A stretch of DNA of 64,000 bases from the NCBI RefSeq assembly GCF_018131185.1, contig NZ_JAFCJE010000010.1:143162-207161 (forward strand), given 5' to 3'. A program made the position numbers and the translations under genes. The number at the start of each line of letters is the position of its first letter. Position 1 is the first letter of the stretch. This DNA comes from Bradyrhizobium diazoefficiens (GTDB lineage Bacteria > Pseudomonadota > Alphaproteobacteria > Rhizobiales > Xanthobacteraceae). Under the pieces are notes generated by a model. The model was not told where the DNA came from, made no database searches, and saw only the letters and a program-made list of their open reading frames with translations. Below, piece by piece: positions 44,427 through 53,180 of this stretch.

Positions 44427-45950
44427 ATGAACGATCCGATCCTCGAGATGCGCGGGGTCTCCAAGACCTTCTTCGGCATCAAGGCACTGCGCGCCGTCGA
44501 TCTCACCGTCTATGCCGGCGAAGTGCATGCCTTGATGGGCGAGAACGGCGCCGGCAAGTCGACGCTGATGAAGATTCTGTCCGGCGCCTACAGGCCTGAT
44601 CCCGGCGGCGAGATCCGCATCGAAGGACACTTGGTGCGGATCGAAGGCCCGCTCGGCGGCCGCAACGCAGGCATCTCCATCATCTATCAGGAGCTGTCGC
44701 TCGCCCCCAATCTCAGTGTCGCCGAGAACATTTATCTGGGACGCGAGATCTCTCGTTCGGGAATGCTGGCGCGCGGTGTCATGCGCGAGAGCGTCGGCCC
44801 CATCCTGAAGCGGCTGGGCGCTGACTTCCTGCCATCGACGCTGGCGGCGCATCTGTCGATGGGCCAGCGGCAATTGGTCGAGATCGCGCGTGCGCTGCAC
44901 GCGAGATCGAAGATCCTGATCATGGACGAGCCGACCACCGCGTTGTCGGCGGGCGAGAGCGCGCGGCTGTTCGCGCTGATCCGCCAGCTTCGCTCCGAGG
45001 GGCTCGCCATCATCTACATCTCGCATCGCATGGACGAGGTCTACGCGCTCGGCGACCGCGTCACCGTGCTGCGCGACGGCCGGCTGGTCGGCTCGCTCGA
45101 CAAGCCCGAGATCCGCGCCGACACCATCGTGCGGCTGATGGTCGGGCGCGAGGTCTCATCGTTCTACAAGAAGGACCACGATCCGGAGGCGGGGCGGGGA
45201 CATCCCGTGCTCGCGGCGATCGACATGGCCGATGGCCACCGCGTCAAGGGTTGTTCGCTCACCGTGCATGCGGGCGAGGTGGTCGGTCTTGCCGGTCTGA
45301 TCGGCGCCGGCCGCACCGAGCTTGCGCATCTCATCATCGGCGCGTTGCCCAAGATCTCCGGCCGGCTCGAGCTGGAGGGACGGCCGGTCGAGATCCGCAG
45401 CCCCGGCGAGGCGCTCGAGTCCGGGATCGCCTATCTGACCGAGGACCGCAAGGCGCTCGGCCTGTTCCTGGACATGTCATGTCTTGATAACATCAACCTC
45501 GCCGTGCTCGCGCGCGATGCGAAGCTCGGCTGGTTCCTGGATCGCGACAAGGCGCGCGAGCGCGCCGACAGGGCCTTCGCGGGGCTGAGCATCCGCGCCG
45601 CCAATGTCAGCGTGCCCGCAGGCGGGCTCTCCGGCGGCAATCAGCAGAAGCTGCTCCTGTCGCGGCTTCTCGCCATCGCGCCAAAAGTGTTGATCCTCGA
45701 CGAGCCGACGCGTGGCGTCGATGTCGGCGCCAAGTCGGAGATCTATTCGATCATCGACAATCTGGCCAAGGCCGGCACCGCGATCCTCGTCATCTCGTCC
45801 GATCTGCCTGAGATCATCGGCATCTGCGACCGGGTCGTCGTCATGCGTTCCGGGCGCATCGCCGGCGAGGTGACGCGCGGCCCTCATTCGCCGCTGACAC
45901 AAGAGGACATCATGGCGCTTGCCACGGGGATGGAGCATCTCGATGCCTGA
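44427..45950 (+). CDS. CUT2 sugar ABC transporter ATP-binding protein
   Basis: The 507-residue RbsA/XylG-type protein has GENGAGKST near residue 38, LSMGQRQLVEIARAL near 145 and ILIMDEPTTALS near 163 in the first domain. The second domain has GLIGAGRTE near 290, LSGGNQQK and LILDEPTRGVD. The ATG at 44427 follows CGGGAGGCACG. With xylB just upstream, a pentose, polyol or related sugar is the likely cargo. Its last eight bases overlap the permease gene. Confidence 0.94.
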   Translation: MNDPILEMRGVSKTFFGIKALRAVDLTVYAGEVHALMGENGAGKSTLMKILSGAYRPDPGGEIRIEGHLVRIEGPLGGRNAGISIIYQELSLAPNLSVAENIYLGREISRSGMLARGVMRESVGPILKRLGADFLPSTLAAHLSMGQRQLVEIARALHARSKILIMDEPTTALSAGESARLFALIRQLRSEGLAIIYISHRMDEVYALGDRVTVLRDGRLVGSLDKPEIRADTIVRLMVGREVSSFYKKDHDPEAGRGHPVLAAIDMADGHRVKGCSLTVHAGEVVGLAGLIGAGRTELAHLIIGALPKISGRLELEGRPVEIRSPGEALESGIAYLTEDRKALGLFLDMSCLDNINLAVLARDAKLGWFLDRDKARERADRAFAGLSIRAANVSVPAGGLSGGNQQKLLLSRLLAIAPKVLILDEPTRGVDVGAKSEIYSIIDNLAKAGTAILVISSDLPEIIGICDRVVVMRSGRIAGEVTRGPHSPLTQEDIMALATGMEHLDA

Positions 45951-46983
45951 CAATAGCTCGCAGGCGCAGCCAGCTCCGACCACGACGACCAACGGCGCAG
46001 CCGCCGAGACAAAGCGCCAGCGCGTGAGGATGCTGATCAGCGCACTCGGCATGCTGCCGGTGCTGCTGATTCTCTGCATCGGCTTCCATTTCCTGTCGGA
46101 GGGGCGCTTCTTCACCGGACAGAATCTCGGCATCGTGTTGCAGCAGGCCGCGGTGAACACCGTGCTCGCCGCAGGCATGACCTTCGTCATCCTCACCGGC
46201 GGCATCGACCTCTCGGTCGGCTCGATCCTGGCGGCCTCCGCGATGGCCGGCTTGACGCTCTCCAAGATGCCGGAGCTCGGCATGCTGTGGCTGCCGGCCT
46301 CGCTTCTCACCGGCCTTGGCTTCGGGGTCGTCAACGGCGCGCTGATTGCGCTGCTTCGCCTGCCGCCTTTCATCGTCACGCTCGGCTCTCTCACCGCCGT
46401 GCGCGGCCTGGCGCGGCTGCTCGGGGCCGACACCACGGTTTTCAATCCCTCGATTCCCTATGCCTTCATCGGCAACGGCTCGCTCACGCTCATCCCCGGC
46501 GTCGCGTCGATCCCGTGGCTCTCGGTGATCGCCTTGCTCGTCATCCTGGTCTCGTGGCTGGTGCTGCGCCGGACCGTACTCGGCGTGCACATCTATGCGG
46601 TGGGCGGCAATGAAAGCGCGGCGCGGCTTGCCGGCATCAAGGTCTGGGCCGTGCTTATTTTCGTCTACGGTATCTCCGGGCTTTTCGCCGGGCTCGGCGG
46701 TGCGATGCAGGCGGCGCGGCTCTATGCGGCCAACGGCCTGCAGCTCGGCCAGTCCTACGAGCTCGACGCAATCACCGCCGTGATCCTGGGCGGCACCTCC
46801 TTCGTCGGCGGTATCGGCTCGATCTGGGGCACGCTGGTCGGTGCGTTGATCATCGCCGTGCTGTCGAATGGCCTGATCCTCGTCGGCGTCTCCGACATCT
46901 GGCAATATGTGATCAAGGGCCTGGTCATCATCGGCGCCGTGGCGCTCGATCGCTACCGGCTGCAAGGCTCCGCCAGAACATGA
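45943..46983 (+). CDS. CUT2 sugar ABC transporter permease
   Basis: The 346-residue permease has a hydrophilic, threonine-rich N-terminus (about 30 residues), then eight to ten membrane segments. The signature FVILTGGIDLSVGSILA lies near residue 84 and AVILGGTSFVGGIGSIWGT near 280. ATG 45943 overlaps the ATPase stop. Its last codons lie in a short tandem duplication that also covers the stop codon. Confidence 0.92.
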   Translation: MPDNSSQAQPAPTTTTNGAAAETKRQRVRMLISALGMLPVLLILCIGFHFLSEGRFFTGQNLGIVLQQAAVNTVLAAGMTFVILTGGIDLSVGSILAASAMAGLTLSKMPELGMLWLPASLLTGLGFGVVNGALIALLRLPPFIVTLGSLTAVRGLARLLGADTTVFNPSIPYAFIGNGSLTLIPGVASIPWLSVIALLVILVSWLVLRRTVLGVHIYAVGGNESAARLAGIKVWAVLIFVYGISGLFAGLGGAMQAARLYAANGLQLGQSYELDAITAVILGGTSFVGGIGSIWGTLVGALIIAVLSNGLILVGVSDIWQYVIKGLVIIGAVALDRYRLQGSART

Positions 46984-47005
46984 GAGGCTTCGCCAGAACG
47001 TGAGG
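46966..47005. repeat. 20-bp imperfect tandem duplication across the permease stop codon
   Basis: Two consecutive 20-base units (46966-46985 and 46986-47005) share 17 of 20 positions; each contains CGCCAGAAC followed by RTGAG. The first copy contains the permease stop codon. Confidence 0.75.
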
Positions 47006-47040
47006 TTCGGCGCGCGTGATACGGGATTCCGCCGCGGCAA

Positions 47041-47074
47041 CTGGTCTGCCGTGCCGGGGATGAAGACAGACCAG
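47041..47074 (+). promoter_or_regulatory. Inverted repeat just upstream of the binding-protein ribosome site
   Basis: CTGGTCTG (47041-47048) and CAGACCAG (47067-47074) are perfect inverted copies with an 18-base spacer. They abut the ribosome site GGGAGGAAG of the following gene. It could be a stabilising or processing stem that sets binding-protein levels relative to the membrane subunits, or an operator. Confidence 0.45.
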
Positions 47075-47085
47075 GGAGGAAGTCC

Positions 47086-48033
47086 ATGTTGAAGACAATC
47101 ATGCTCGCCGGCGCCGCGACGGCGCTAGTCTTAAGCACCGCGCCGTCCTTCGCCAAGGAGCTCAAGTCGATCGGCGTCTCGCTGGGGTCGATGGGCAACC
47201 CGTTCTTCGTCGCGCTGTCGAAGGGCGCGGAGTTCGAGGCCAAGAAGACCAATCCCAATGTGAAGATCACGACGGTCGGCTTCGAATACGATCTCGGCAA
47301 GCAGGTGACCCAGATCGACAATTTCATCGCCGCCGGTGTCGACCTGATCCTGTTGAACCCCGGCGATCCCAAGGCGATCGGGCCGGCGATCAAGAAGGCG
47401 CAGGCGGCGGGCATCGTCGTCGTCGCAGTCGACACCGCGGCCGAAGGCGCCGATGCCACGGTGACCACGAACAACGTGCAGGCCGGCGAGATCTCGTGCC
47501 AGTACATCGTCGACAAGCTGGGCGGCAAGGGCGACGTCATCATCGAGAACGGGCCGCAGGTCTCCGCCGTGATCGATCGTGTCGTCGGCTGCAAGAACGT
47601 GTTCTCGAAGAATCCCGGCATCAAGGTGTTGTCCAACGACCAGGACGGCAAAGGCTCGCGCGAGGGCGGCCTCACCGTCGCGCAGGGCTATCTGACCCGC
47701 TTTCCCAAGATCGACGCCATTTTCGCCATCAACGATCCGCAGGCGATCGGCACCGACCTTGCGGCGCGCCAGCAGAACCGCAGCGGCATCATCATCACGG
47801 CGGTCGACGGCGCCCCCGATATCGAAGCCGCGCTGAAAGATCCGCAATCGCCGCAGATCCAGGCCTCGGCGTCGCAGGACCCGTTCTTCATGGCGCGGCG
47901 GGCCGTGCAGGTCGGTGTCGGCATTCTCAACGGCCAGAAGCCGGCCTCGACCGTCGAGCTGCTGCCGTCCAAGCTCGTGACCAGGGACAACGTCGCCCAG
48001 TACAAGGGCTGGACCTCGGATCGCTCCCAGTAG
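47086..48033 (+). CDS. CUT2 sugar ABC transporter substrate-binding protein
   Basis: The 315-residue periplasmic protein has a signal peptide ending near APSFA (residue 23). Family features of Peripla_BP_4 are SLGSMGNPFFVALSKGAEFE near 32, LLNPGDPKAIGPAIKKAQAA near 88 and FAINDPQAIGTDLAARQ near 214. A strong ribosome site GGGAGGAAG precedes ATG 47086. It completes a second full CUT2 importer in the window and differs clearly from the binding protein of the hydroxyquinol operon. Confidence 0.92.
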   Translation: MLKTIMLAGAATALVLSTAPSFAKELKSIGVSLGSMGNPFFVALSKGAEFEAKKTNPNVKITTVGFEYDLGKQVTQIDNFIAAGVDLILLNPGDPKAIGPAIKKAQAAGIVVVAVDTAAEGADATVTTNNVQAGEISCQYIVDKLGGKGDVIIENGPQVSAVIDRVVGCKNVFSKNPGIKVLSNDQDGKGSREGGLTVAQGYLTRFPKIDAIFAINDPQAIGTDLAARQQNRSGIIITAVDGAPDIEAALKDPQSPQIQASASQDPFFMARRAVQVGVGILNGQKPASTVELLPSKLVTRDNVAQYKGWTSDRSQ

Positions 48034-48068
48034 GCGCTGCCTGTGCCGGGAGCGCCCGAGTCGTGAAT

Positions 48069-48100
48069 GCCGGGCGGCGTCTTGATCCACGCCGCCCGGC
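48069..48100 (+). terminator. Strong GC hairpin ending the sugar importer operon
   Basis: GCCGGGCGGCGT (48069-48080) pairs perfectly with ACGCCGCCCGGC (48089-48100), a 12-bp stem with an 8-base loop, 36 bases after the binding-protein stop. There is no T-tract, which is common for terminators in high-GC genomes. Confidence 0.6.
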
Positions 48101-48194
48101 GCCGACATCCGTGCCGATTGCCCCTCCGAGCGCGCCAGGCCGCGCTTGTGTTAGCTTCGTGCAACCTCGATCGGTCGAATCGGAAGCAGATCTC

Positions 48195-48674
48195 GTGAAA
48201 GCCAAAACAGCCGGCACCGCATCCGGCACGGCGTGGCGGCATGCCAATATAGGTCGCCTGCTCAACAACGCCGTGCGGCGCTTCGAGGGCCGCGTGCTCG
48301 AACTGATGAGCGAGCGCGGTCACGACGAGACGCGCATTGCGCATGTCAGCCTGACCCGCAATCTCGACGTCGAGGGGACGAGGCTCACGGAACTCGCCCG
48401 CCGCGCCTCGATGAGCAAGCAGGCGATGGGCGAGCTGGTCGATCAATGCGCAGAACTCGGCCTCGTCGATCGTATCGCGGACCCGACCGACCGGCGCGCG
48501 CGCATCGTCAGGTTCACGCCGGCCGGTCACAAATGGCTCAATGCGTTCCGCGATGCCGTCGATATCGCCGAGGGGGAGATGCGTGCGGAGCTCGGCAAGG
48601 CCACGATGGAGGCCATCCTGAAGGGGCTGGCGCTCTATGGCGCGAAGTTCGACACGCTCGACAATGCCAATTAG
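48195..48674 (+). CDS. MarR-family transcriptional regulator
   Basis: The 159-residue protein has the MarR winged helix: LTELARRASMSKQAMGELVD near residues 65-84 and the wing DPTDRRARIVRFTPAG near 98-113. The GTG at 48195 has GGAAG upstream and gives the normal length; the frame is open further upstream but runs through the hairpin and the previous gene. It precedes a flavin hydroxylase by 64 bases, and a perfect palindrome in that gap is its likely operator. MarR regulators of this sort usually respond to phenolic ligands. Confidence 0.87.
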   Translation: MKAKTAGTASGTAWRHANIGRLLNNAVRRFEGRVLELMSERGHDETRIAHVSLTRNLDVEGTRLTELARRASMSKQAMGELVDQCAELGLVDRIADPTDRRARIVRFTPAGHKWLNAFRDAVDIAEGEMRAELGKATMEAILKGLALYGAKFDTLDNAN

Positions 48675-48683
48675 TCAGGTCAC

Positions 48684-48712
48684 TTGACGATATCGTCATG
48701 CGCCCTTACCAT
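48684..48712 (+). promoter_or_regulatory. Promoter of the flavin hydroxylase with overlapping 14-bp palindromic operator
   Basis: TTGACG (48684-48689) and TACCAT (48707-48712) form a promoter with a 17-base spacer. TGACGATATCGTCA (48685-48698), a perfect 14-bp palindrome, covers the -35 and part of the spacer. A repressor bound there would block RNA polymerase. The adjacent MarR gene supplies an obvious candidate. Confidence 0.6.
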
Positions 48713-48738
48713 GCAGAATGCTGGTAGGGAGAAACGTC

Positions 48739-50457
48739 TTGGAAACAGGTCTCACAGCCTCTGTGCTCATCGTGGGCGGGGGGCCCTGCGGGCTGATGCT
48801 GGCCAATGAGCTCGGCCGGCGCGGCGTGTCCGCGATCCTGATCGACGACAAGCCGGGGACCGCGTTCAATCCGCAAGCCAATGCGACGCAGGCGCGCTCG
48901 ATGGAGCACTACCGGCGGCTGGGTTTTGCGGACGAGATCAGGCGCGAAGGTCTGCCCGCCGACTATCCGACCGATGTTGCGTACTTCACCCGCTATGCCG
49001 GCTACGAACTTGCGCGCTTCGCGTTGCCCTCTTCGGCGCGCGCGAGCGAGCTCATCAGGGGCATGTCGGGTTCCTGGAGCGCGGCGGAGTTGCCGCACCG
49101 GGTCTCGCAGAAATATGTCGAGGCGGTGCTGCGCCGCCATGCCGAACAGCTTCCCGGCATCGAGCTCAACTATGGCCACCGGCTGATCAGTTACGCCGAA
49201 ACCGGTGACGGCATCGTGGGCGAAGTCGAATGCCTCGATGACGGCAGCCGTTTTCAGGTTCGCGCGGACTTCCTCGTCGGCGCCGACGGGCCGCGCTCGA
49301 TGGTGCGCCAATCCCTCGGGATCGTCTATGGCGGCCAGACCGGAACGCAACGCGACTTCATGGGTGGCCGTATGCTGGCGGTCTATCTCCGCTCGCCGGA
49401 CTTCTACGCGAGCATCCCGCACGCCAGGGCGTGGATGTACAATTGTTTCAACGGTGATCGCCGCGCGTTCATGGCATCGGTGAACGGACGCGACGAATTC
49501 GCGTTTCACACGCAGCTTCGGCCGGGCGAGGACGAGCGTGCAATCACGATCAACGAGGCGAAGGCTGCGTTCCAGCGAGCCTGCGGTGCGCCGATCGACT
49601 GTGAGGTGCTGTCCTTCCTGACCTGGACCGCCGGTCACGCGCTGGTCGCGGACGGCATGCAACGGGGCAGGGTCTTTCTCGGTGGCGACGCGGCGCATCT
49701 GTTCACGCCGACCGGCGGCCTCGGCTACAACACCGCGATCGAGGATGCGGTCAACCTCGGCTGGAAGCTTGCAAGCGTCGTCAGGGGTCTGAGCCCGGCA
49801 GCGCTGCTCGACAGCTACGACATCGAGCGGCGTCCGGTGGCGCTCCGCAACACCGACTATGCCCGGCGCTTTGCCGATTCCCTCGGCCTGTTCGCGCCGG
49901 CGCCCGACATCGAGGACGCCACGGACGCGGGCAACGAGGCGCGGCGGACGGCAGGCATTTACCTCGAGCAGCACGCCCGTGCGGAGTTCAACATCCCCGG
50001 TGTGACCTTCGGCGGCCGCTACGACGGCTCGCCGATCATTGTCTCCGATGGCAGCCGGCCGCCGCCCGATGCTGCGAACGTTTACGTTCCCAGCGCCTGT
50101 CCCGGCGGCCGCGCGCCGCATGTGTGGCTGGACGACGGCGTGTCCTTGTATGACCTGTTCGGGTTCGAATGGACGCTGCTCCAGTTCGGCGAGGCTGCGT
50201 CGGCCCACGCGGGCGTCGCTGGCGCCGCTCACGCCCTCGGGGTGGATTTGAAGCTCGTCACGCTGCCGGCGGCCTTGCGCGATCTCTACGATGCCGATCT
50301 CGCCCTGATACGTCCCGACCAGATCGTGGCCTGGCGCGGTGCCGCGTCGCAGGCGGGAGCAATCGGCCAAGTCCTCGCCCGCGCGCTCGGACGCCATGCG
50401 AGCGACAGCGCGGCCGTACTTTGTACCTCGCCGGCGGCTTCAGCTGGCCGTGAATGA
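48739..50457 (+). CDS. FAD-dependent aromatic hydroxylase (phenol hydroxylase / MhpA-like)
   Basis: The 572-residue class A flavin monooxygenase has an FAD motif VLIVGGGPCGLMLANELG near residues 9-26, the DG motif GADGPRSMVRQ near 186 and the GD motif FLGGDAAHLFTPTGGLGYN near 314. A C-terminal thioredoxin-like domain (PHVWLDDGVSLYDLFG near 460) is typical of phenol-hydroxylase relatives. The TTG at 48739 is preferred because GGGAG lies seven bases upstream; an in-frame ATG at 48718 lacks a ribosome site and coincides with the predicted transcription start. It may hydroxylate a phenolic substrate; supplying hydroxyquinol to the nearby operon is speculative. Confidence 0.87.
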   Translation: METGLTASVLIVGGGPCGLMLANELGRRGVSAILIDDKPGTAFNPQANATQARSMEHYRRLGFADEIRREGLPADYPTDVAYFTRYAGYELARFALPSSARASELIRGMSGSWSAAELPHRVSQKYVEAVLRRHAEQLPGIELNYGHRLISYAETGDGIVGEVECLDDGSRFQVRADFLVGADGPRSMVRQSLGIVYGGQTGTQRDFMGGRMLAVYLRSPDFYASIPHARAWMYNCFNGDRRAFMASVNGRDEFAFHTQLRPGEDERAITINEAKAAFQRACGAPIDCEVLSFLTWTAGHALVADGMQRGRVFLGGDAAHLFTPTGGLGYNTAIEDAVNLGWKLASVVRGLSPAALLDSYDIERRPVALRNTDYARRFADSLGLFAPAPDIEDATDAGNEARRTAGIYLEQHARAEFNIPGVTFGGRYDGSPIIVSDGSRPPPDAANVYVPSACPGGRAPHVWLDDGVSLYDLFGFEWTLLQFGEAASAHAGVAGAAHALGVDLKLVTLPAALRDLYDADLALIRPDQIVAWRGAASQAGAIGQVLARALGRHASDSAAVLCTSPAASAGRE

Positions 50458-51975
50458 ACTGGTGCGCGGAGATTGAATGGCCGATGGAAGTCTGCTCGCG
50501 AAGGCGCGGGTCTTGGGCTGGACACGCGATCCGTCGATCACCTCGAGCCGGCCGTAGCGATTCAGTGTGTGGAGCTTCCTGCCGGGCCATGGCGGTCCGG
50601 GCCTCAAGGAATGGCGCACGATCTGCTTGAAGGCGGTCGGCGACAGTTCGACCACTTCCGCCAGCGCGAGCGCTGCGCCGTATCCGTCGGTGCAGTTCTG
50701 GATCGGGCGCCACAATTTGTCATTGAGCGTGACGAAATTCCCGGCCGGCCTCGTGCTTGCGCGGTCGATCAGGACCGGATTGCTGGCATGCGGCAACCAG
50801 GGGCCCAACAGGCGATCGGCATAATAGATCGCCAGCGAATCCGAATAGCCGCCTGTTCCGTCGCGCCAGGCTCCGAACAGATAGTGCAGGCCGTTGTGCT
50901 GTGTGATCGTGACGTCGGCCAGCTCGAGGCCGGACAGGAGCGTCGCGTGTCGCTCCCATCTGTCCGGGAACCGGACGCATTTGTAAAGGGCGACGTCCCC
51001 GTTGGTCGAACTCTCCGGGATCATCCACAACGCGCCACCGTCCTCGATCAGAAACGGATAGGAGAGGTGCCAGGGCTCCTCCAGCACCGGCAAGGCTTCT
51101 CCCACCGGGCCTGCGTCGTTGAACTCGATCGCCGAGATGATGCCTTTTCCGACACGGTGATCGAGGTCCTCAAAGAAGACGAATGTTCGCCCCTGCCACG
51201 TGATGGGGAAAGGATCGGCGTAGAAGTGGTTGCCCGGATCACCCAGAACGTTCCAGCTCGGACCCGATAGATCTCCGGTCTGCCAGACGCCCGCGCCGTC
51301 ATTGAAACGCCATCCGACATGCCAATGCGGGGCATAGCAGCAGAGGCGATAGATCTCCTTGGCGATCGAGACGGCGAGGCCGCGCGCGACGAAGCCCAGG
51401 GGGCCGCGGTGCGAGCCGTTTCCAGCGCGGCGCGCCAGTTGCGGCACGATGCGCGGCCGTCCCGACAGGATCGCCGCCACCATGGTCAGGGTTCGCGCCA
51501 TGACGGTTTCGAGTGCGCCGCTGAGGCCTGCGGCAATTTCTCCGGATGGCTGGCCGCGATCGAGGACTGAACCGTCTAGCTCGTTGACGATGTCGATCAC
51601 CGGCAGGTCGCCGGCCAGAATGGCGGCGAGCGCGGCGTTTTCGCCTGCGGCCCCGTTGAACAGCGGACGGAGATACAACGGTGCGGAGCTGTTCGGATCG
51701 CGCGCGCCGCCGGTGAAATCGACGATCACGTCGGCCGTCTGGTTGCGAACCTGGGTCCGTTCCGGAACGATGTTCAGCCTGTTGGCGCCGCTGTGCTTGC
51801 CCTTGTGCAGCACCATGCGTTCGAGCTCGAACAGGATTTCGAGACCTGCGGGCCGTGGCTCGGTCGCTGCCACCCACGCGATCTGAACCGGAACGTCACG
51901 GCCGTCGATCGACAGCGTCTCGCGGCCCATCCAGCGCCGTGCATGCTCACGTTCACAGCGAAACTCGATGATCAT
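50440..51975 (-). CDS. Formyltransferase-like N-domain plus GINT1-type beta-propeller protein
   Basis: The 511-residue protein has two parts. Residues 1-170 resemble degenerate formyltransferase-like domains (ADVIVDFTGG near 83, ILAGDLPVIDIVNELDGSVL near 117). From about residue 240 a beta-propeller like the N-domain of glucosamine inositolphosphorylceramide transferase appears: HFYADPFPITWQGRTFVFFE, PWHLSYPFLIEDGGALWMIP and LHYLFGAWRDG. No catalytic assignment is possible. It lies downstream of a glycosyltransferase and a flippase, so a polysaccharide or glycolipid role is likely. The 3' end overlaps the hydroxylase gene by 18 bases. Confidence 0.75.
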   Translation of the reverse strand: MIIEFRCEREHARRWMGRETLSIDGRDVPVQIAWVAATEPRPAGLEILFELERMVLHKGKHSGANRLNIVPERTQVRNQTADVIVDFTGGARDPNSSAPLYLRPLFNGAAGENAALAAILAGDLPVIDIVNELDGSVLDRGQPSGEIAAGLSGALETVMARTLTMVAAILSGRPRIVPQLARRAGNGSHRGPLGFVARGLAVSIAKEIYRLCCYAPHWHVGWRFNDGAGVWQTGDLSGPSWNVLGDPGNHFYADPFPITWQGRTFVFFEDLDHRVGKGIISAIEFNDAGPVGEALPVLEEPWHLSYPFLIEDGGALWMIPESSTNGDVALYKCVRFPDRWERHATLLSGLELADVTITQHNGLHYLFGAWRDGTGGYSDSLAIYYADRLLGPWLPHASNPVLIDRASTRPAGNFVTLNDKLWRPIQNCTDGYGAALALAEVVELSPTAFKQIVRHSLRPGPPWPGRKLHTLNRYGRLEVIDGSRVQPKTRAFASRLPSAIQSPRTSSFTAS

Positions 51976-52004
51976 GTCGAGCCCATCTACTCCAACCTAT
52001 CAGG

Positions 52005-53180
52005 TCAAGTAACCTGGCTGAGAATTCGAACGTATTCCTCCACCATGGCATCTACCGAATAGCGCAACCTGAGGCCTTTGGCATTTTGTCGCAGTTCATC
52101 GCTCAGATGCTGGTCCGTCAGCAGCCTGGAGACGGCTGCCGCGAGCTTGGCATGATCGGAGGCGTCGACGAAGAGTGCAGTCGGTCTTCCTTCGTAGGAC
52201 AACACTTCGCGCAGGACGGGAAGATCCGTCACGACGGAGGGAACGCCGGCGTTTGCAGCCTCGACTGCGGCCAGGCCGAAGGTTTCCGCCTGGGTCGGGA
52301 ATACAAACACGTCCAGGCAGGCCAGAAAATCCGCCATTCGGCTGGGGGGAATTTCCCCGAGAAAATGCAGCCTGTCCGATACCTTCAATTCGTTCGCCAG
52401 CAGCCTCAGCCGGGCCTCGTCGGCGCCCTGGCCGGCGAGAGCGAGGTGCCATGACGGTTGATCCGGCAGCAGACGTATCGCCATGTCGAGCCGCTTGTGC
52501 GGATGCAGCCGTGCCGCGCAGCCGAGCAGGACGCGATCCGGCGGCAGATTGAATTTCTCTCGTGCAGTCTCCTTCGACAGGGTGAGGGCCTTGTCGTCGA
52601 AGCCGTGCGGCACATGCACCATGCGCGACCGGTAGGCCGCGGGGTAACGCGAATATTCGCGCTCCATGTCATGCGAATTGAGCGTGATGCGGTCGAAGAA
52701 GCCGACACTGCCCATGACGATGTCGGCGGTGCGGACCGGTCGGCTCATCGCCAACGCGGATGAAACCTGATTGGCGATGACAGGCGCGCGGCTGACGAGG
52801 CGCGTCACGCCGGCGCCGATGACGTTGCCGAAATGCTGGAACGTCAGGACGGCGTCGGGTCTGATGGTGCTGATATGACGGCCGAGCGTCCACAGCATGC
52901 GCAGCAGCGCCACCGGATTGCCGGGCCGGCTCGGGGCGCAATAGAGCGTATCCGGCGGCTCGTCGAAGGACTCCGATTTGCGGAAGAAGAACAGATTGGT
53001 GACGCGATAGCCGCGCGCGGTCAGCCCTGCGCCGAGCAACCTGGAGATCTCCTGCGCACCGGCGTTCTCGGCCTGGGTTTGCGCGAGAAGCACGTGCAGC
53101 TTTGGTCCGCCGCCGTCCGGCTGCGCGGATGCCGTCGCGGTCGTCTCGCCCAATTCCTTGTTCGGCTGATAGTGGAGCAC
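52005..53180 (-). CDS. Glycosyltransferase family 4 protein
   Basis: The 391-residue GT-B glycosyltransferase has a variable N-terminal acceptor domain (LHVLLAQTQAENAGAQEISR near residue 28). Its C-terminal Glycos_transf_1 domain includes LGCAARLHPHKRLDMAI near 222 and the E-x7-E donor-binding segment PTQAETFGLAAVEAANAGVP near 298. It should transfer a sugar from a nucleotide donor to a lipid- or polysaccharide-linked acceptor at the inner membrane. It lies 29 bases upstream of the propeller protein (same operon). A 213-base gap with no recognised feature separates it from the flippase. Confidence 0.9.
   Translation of the reverse strand: MLHYQPNKELGETTATASAQPDGGGPKLHVLLAQTQAENAGAQEISRLLGAGLTARGYRVTNLFFFRKSESFDEPPDTLYCAPSRPGNPVALLRMLWTLGRHISTIRPDAVLTFQHFGNVIGAGVTRLVSRAPVIANQVSSALAMSRPVRTADIVMGSVGFFDRITLNSHDMEREYSRYPAAYRSRMVHVPHGFDDKALTLSKETAREKFNLPPDRVLLGCAARLHPHKRLDMAIRLLPDQPSWHLALAGQGADEARLRLLANELKVSDRLHFLGEIPPSRMADFLACLDVFVFPTQAETFGLAAVEAANAGVPSVVTDLPVLREVLSYEGRPTALFVDASDHAKLAAAVSRLLTDQHLSDELRQNAKGLRLRYSVDAMVEEYVRILSQVT

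Noticed and set aside
48718..48738. ATG 48718 as the hydroxylase start
   Set aside because: It has no ribosome site and coincides with the predicted transcription start; TTG 48739 has GGGAG at good spacing.
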